Below, piece by piece: positions 7,486-9,180 of a DNA stretch of 9,180 nucleotides. The notes under the pieces are model-generated. The model did no database searches. It saw only the letters and a program-made list of their open reading frames with translations, and had not been told where the DNA came from. The position numbers and the translations under genes were made by a program. The DNA lies in contig PCCM01000133.1 of NCBI GenBank assembly GCA_002731735.1, positions 1-9,180 of the forward strand. The letters are read 5' to 3'. The first letter of the stretch is position 1. Each line of letters opens with the position of its first letter. This DNA is from Gemmatimonadota bacterium. GTDB lineage: Bacteria > Gemmatimonadota > Gemmatimonadetes > Longimicrobiales > Gaopeijiaceae.

Positions 7486-7768
7486 GACTCCCTCCCTTAG
7501 AATCTCCAAGGCCCTCGCAGCGCGGAGTCGACGTTCAAGCGCGCGAATCGTCCATGAGCGGACCCTGAGAGCGGTAAGATTGAACCGGAATCCAGGCAGA
7601 TCGCAAGGGCGAGTATTAGACACGCTGGCGCTCCAACTCGATCCTGCTATCGTCGTCGTCCACGAGAGCTTATCCATTCCCGGCCGCAGGGTAGCGAAGA
7701 ACTCGACTCGACTCATTCGAAGTTGTGCCTTCGAGGTGCGTAGTCCCGGCGGGGGGCCTGAGGAGACC
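7486..7768. promoter_or_regulatory. Divergent promoter region between operon and transporter
   Basis: This noncoding gap separates two divergent starts, so promoters for both units should lie here. Ribosome binding sites are clear at both ends: GGAGG at 7495-7491 for the operon, and GAGGAG at 7760-7765 for the transporter, the latter only 3 nt from its ATG. I found no convincing sigma-70 -35/-10 pair on either strand. The best minus-strand -10 candidate, TAATAC near 7617, is weak. The region also holds a tandem ACTCG repeat at 7701-7714 and an inverted repeat at 7717-7734. No regulator gene lies in the window. Confidence 0.5.
7717..7734. repeat. Perfect inverted repeat TCGAAG-N6-CTTCGA, possible operator
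   Basis: Two 6-bp perfect half-sites are separated by six bases, 34 nt upstream of the transporter ATG, next to three ACTCG-type units at 7701-7714. Position and symmetry suit a dimeric repressor site or a leader hairpin. A repeat this short can also arise by chance in GC-rich DNA, so the functional reading is tentative. Confidence 0.3.
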
Positions 7769-9055
7769 ATGTCAGCAACCACAAAACCGCGCTTGTCAGT
7801 GATGATGTTCCTGCAGTACGGCGTGTGGGGTGTGTGGCTCCCTGTGCTCGCACGCTACCTGCAGGCCTCGGTCGCGGAGGGCGGACTCGGGTTCACACCC
7901 GGCCAAGTGGGCTGGATCCTGGGGCTGGCGGGGTCGATCGGCGCGGTGACCGCGCCCTTCGTAGCCGGCCAGTTCGCCGATCGCTACTTCTCCACTGAAA
8001 GGTTCCTGGCGGTGCTTCTCGTCGCCGGCGGCATCATCAAGATCATCACGGCCTTCCAGACGACGTTCGTCGCCTGGCTCTGGCTGTCGGTGGCCTACAG
8101 TGTGCTGTATACGCCGACGCTCGCGCTGACCAACTCGCTCACCTTCGCACACCTGCGTGATCCGGACAGTGAGTTCCCGTCCATTCGGGTGTGGGGAACC
8201 GTCGGCTGGATTGCCGCCAGCTGGCTCTTTCCGCTGTTCTGGCTCCTCTCTGATGTAAGCCTGCAGTGGCTACCGCCCTTCTACACCGGCACCGAGGTAG
8301 CCGACGTTACGTCTCGGCTGGCCGACGCACTCGTCGTCTCGGGCATCGTGGCGATCGCCTATGCCGTTTACTGCCTGTTCCTGCCCCACACCCCACCCAA
8401 GCGCGGCGCTGTGGAGAAGCTCGCCTTCGCCAAGGCGTTCGGGTTGTTCCGGCGGCGCTCCTTCACCGTCCTCGTTGCTGCGAGCCTGCCGATCGCGGTG
8501 ATCCACCAGATCTACTTCATGCAGACGGCGCCGTTCTTCGCCGACGTTCTCGGACTACGGGACAGCCAGATCGGGCCCGCCATGACGATCGGCCAATTCG
8601 CTGAGATCGCTGTCATGGCAGGGCTGGTCCTTCTCATCAGGAGGTTCGGCACGCGCTGGGTCATCGTCATCGGTGCGGCGGCCTACTTCCTGCGCTACGC
8701 GATCTTCGCCAGTATCGGCCTCCCGGTCGGAGTGATCGTCGCGAGCCAGTTCCTGCACGGCTTCTGCTACGCGTGTTTCTTCGCAGTGGGCTACATCTAC
8801 GTCGATCGGCTGGCGGAGGAGGACGTGCGGCACTCAGCGCAAACCGTCTTCGGCATCATCATCCTAGGGGTCGGACCCGTGCTCGCGGCGCCGCTTCTGG
8901 CATACCTGTCGGCCCTCTTCGGTACGCCTGACGGCGGCCTCGACTATTCGGCGCTCTGGTCTACCCTGTCGGTCATCGGACTCGTTACGGCGGTGGCGTT
9001 CGGCGCCTTCTTTAGAGACGAGTCCCAACCGGAGGAAGGGTCTTTGTCAAATTGA
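7769..9055 (+). CDS. MFS transporter, nucleoside:H+ symporter family (NupG/XapB-like)
   Basis: This is a 428-residue inner-membrane transporter with about 12 hydrophobic segments and a charged central loop (about 208-231). The start RLSVMMFLQYGVWGVW (8-23), the DRYFSTER loop (71-78) and SIRVWGTVGW (138-147) are patterns I associate with the nucleoside:H+ symporter family. E. coli members import nucleosides with protons. In soil and marine phyla such genes often sit in sugar-catabolic clusters, so the cargo here may be a sugar or sugar derivative rather than a nucleoside (inference). The ATG at 7769 has GAGGAG just upstream and gives the family's usual short N-terminus; the frame stays open back to 6998, but that part is antisense to protein A. 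It is divergent from the four-gene operon and ends 26 nt from the 3' end of the oppositely oriented tRNA-Ile gene, with no terminator visible between them. Confidence 0.88.
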   Translation: MSATTKPRLSVMMFLQYGVWGVWLPVLARYLQASVAEGGLGFTPGQVGWILGLAGSIGAVTAPFVAGQFADRYFSTERFLAVLLVAGGIIKIITAFQTTFVAWLWLSVAYSVLYTPTLALTNSLTFAHLRDPDSEFPSIRVWGTVGWIAASWLFPLFWLLSDVSLQWLPPFYTGTEVADVTSRLADALVVSGIVAIAYAVYCLFLPHTPPKRGAVEKLAFAKAFGLFRRRSFTVLVAASLPIAVIHQIYFMQTAPFFADVLGLRDSQIGPAMTIGQFAEIAVMAGLVLLIRRFGTRWVIVIGAAAYFLRYAIFASIGLPVGVIVASQFLHGFCYACFFAVGYIYVDRLAEEDVRHSAQTVFGIIILGVGPVLAAPLLAYLSALFGTPDGGLDYSALWSTLSVIGLVTAVAFGAFFRDESQPEEGSLSN

Positions 9056-9080
9056 CGGGTGCGATGGTCGTAAACACAAA

Positions 9081-9155
<75 letters not shown>

Positions 9156-9180
9156 CACAACAACTTACGGATGCGGCACG

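Noticed and set aside
6998..7768. N-terminal extension of the transporter frame
   Set aside because: It is antisense to protein A and the promoter region, has no membrane segments, and a ribosome binding site and family-like start occur at 7769.
503..9055. Defence system, CRISPR array or toxin-antitoxin interpretation of the bracketed block
   Set aside because: All five genes belong to metabolic or transport families, and no spaced repeat array, nuclease or small gene pair is visible.

Overview
The window is GC-rich bacterial chromosome with densely packed genes. The mix of families points to Gemmatimonadota, Acidobacteriota or the Planctomycetota/Verrucomicrobiota group: a PVC-type propeller-HEAT-cytochrome c lipoprotein, ceramidase-fold (PF04734) secreted proteins, a Gfo/Idh/MocA oxidoreductase and a nucleoside:H+ symporter-family MFS protein. 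The phylum is inferred from gene families and base composition only. The c-type cytochrome suggests a respiring organism.

Layout. Positions 1-300 hold no convincing gene, but contain a minus-strand intrinsic terminator (252-284). Directly upstream of it in the minus direction, 301-343 is the 3' half of a tRNA-Ile gene, without a 5' half. A four-gene operon on the minus strand then fills 7485 down to 503. In order of transcription it encodes ceramidase-like protein A (7485-6232), a Gfo/Idh/MocA oxidoreductase (6235-4994), a 995-aa lipoprotein with a propeller, HEAT repeats and one heme site (4991-2004), and ceramidase-like protein B (1990-503). The junctions are a 4-nt ATGA overlap, a 2-nt gap and a 13-nt gap. 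A 283-bp region (7486-7768) separates the operon from a divergent MFS transporter (7769-9055). A complete tRNA-Ile(GAT) gene follows on the minus strand (9082-9155).

How it may work (inference). Proteins A and B and the heme lipoprotein carry export signals, so hydrolysis and oxidation would occur outside the cytoplasm. The transporter would bring a product in, and the NAD(P)-dependent oxidoreductase would act on it in the cytoplasm. This resembles a small catabolic module for a sugar-, polyol- or amide-containing compound. The sequence does not reveal the substrate.

Most notable signal. The 3' half of the tRNA-Ile gene, from the anticodon loop to the discriminator base, is directly repeated 8780 bp apart (42 of 43 bases identical) and brackets the whole five-gene block. 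The distal copy keeps a terminator 17 nt downstream, while the intact tRNA has none. This is the geometry expected of an element integrated into a tRNA gene, yet no integrase lies between the repeats.
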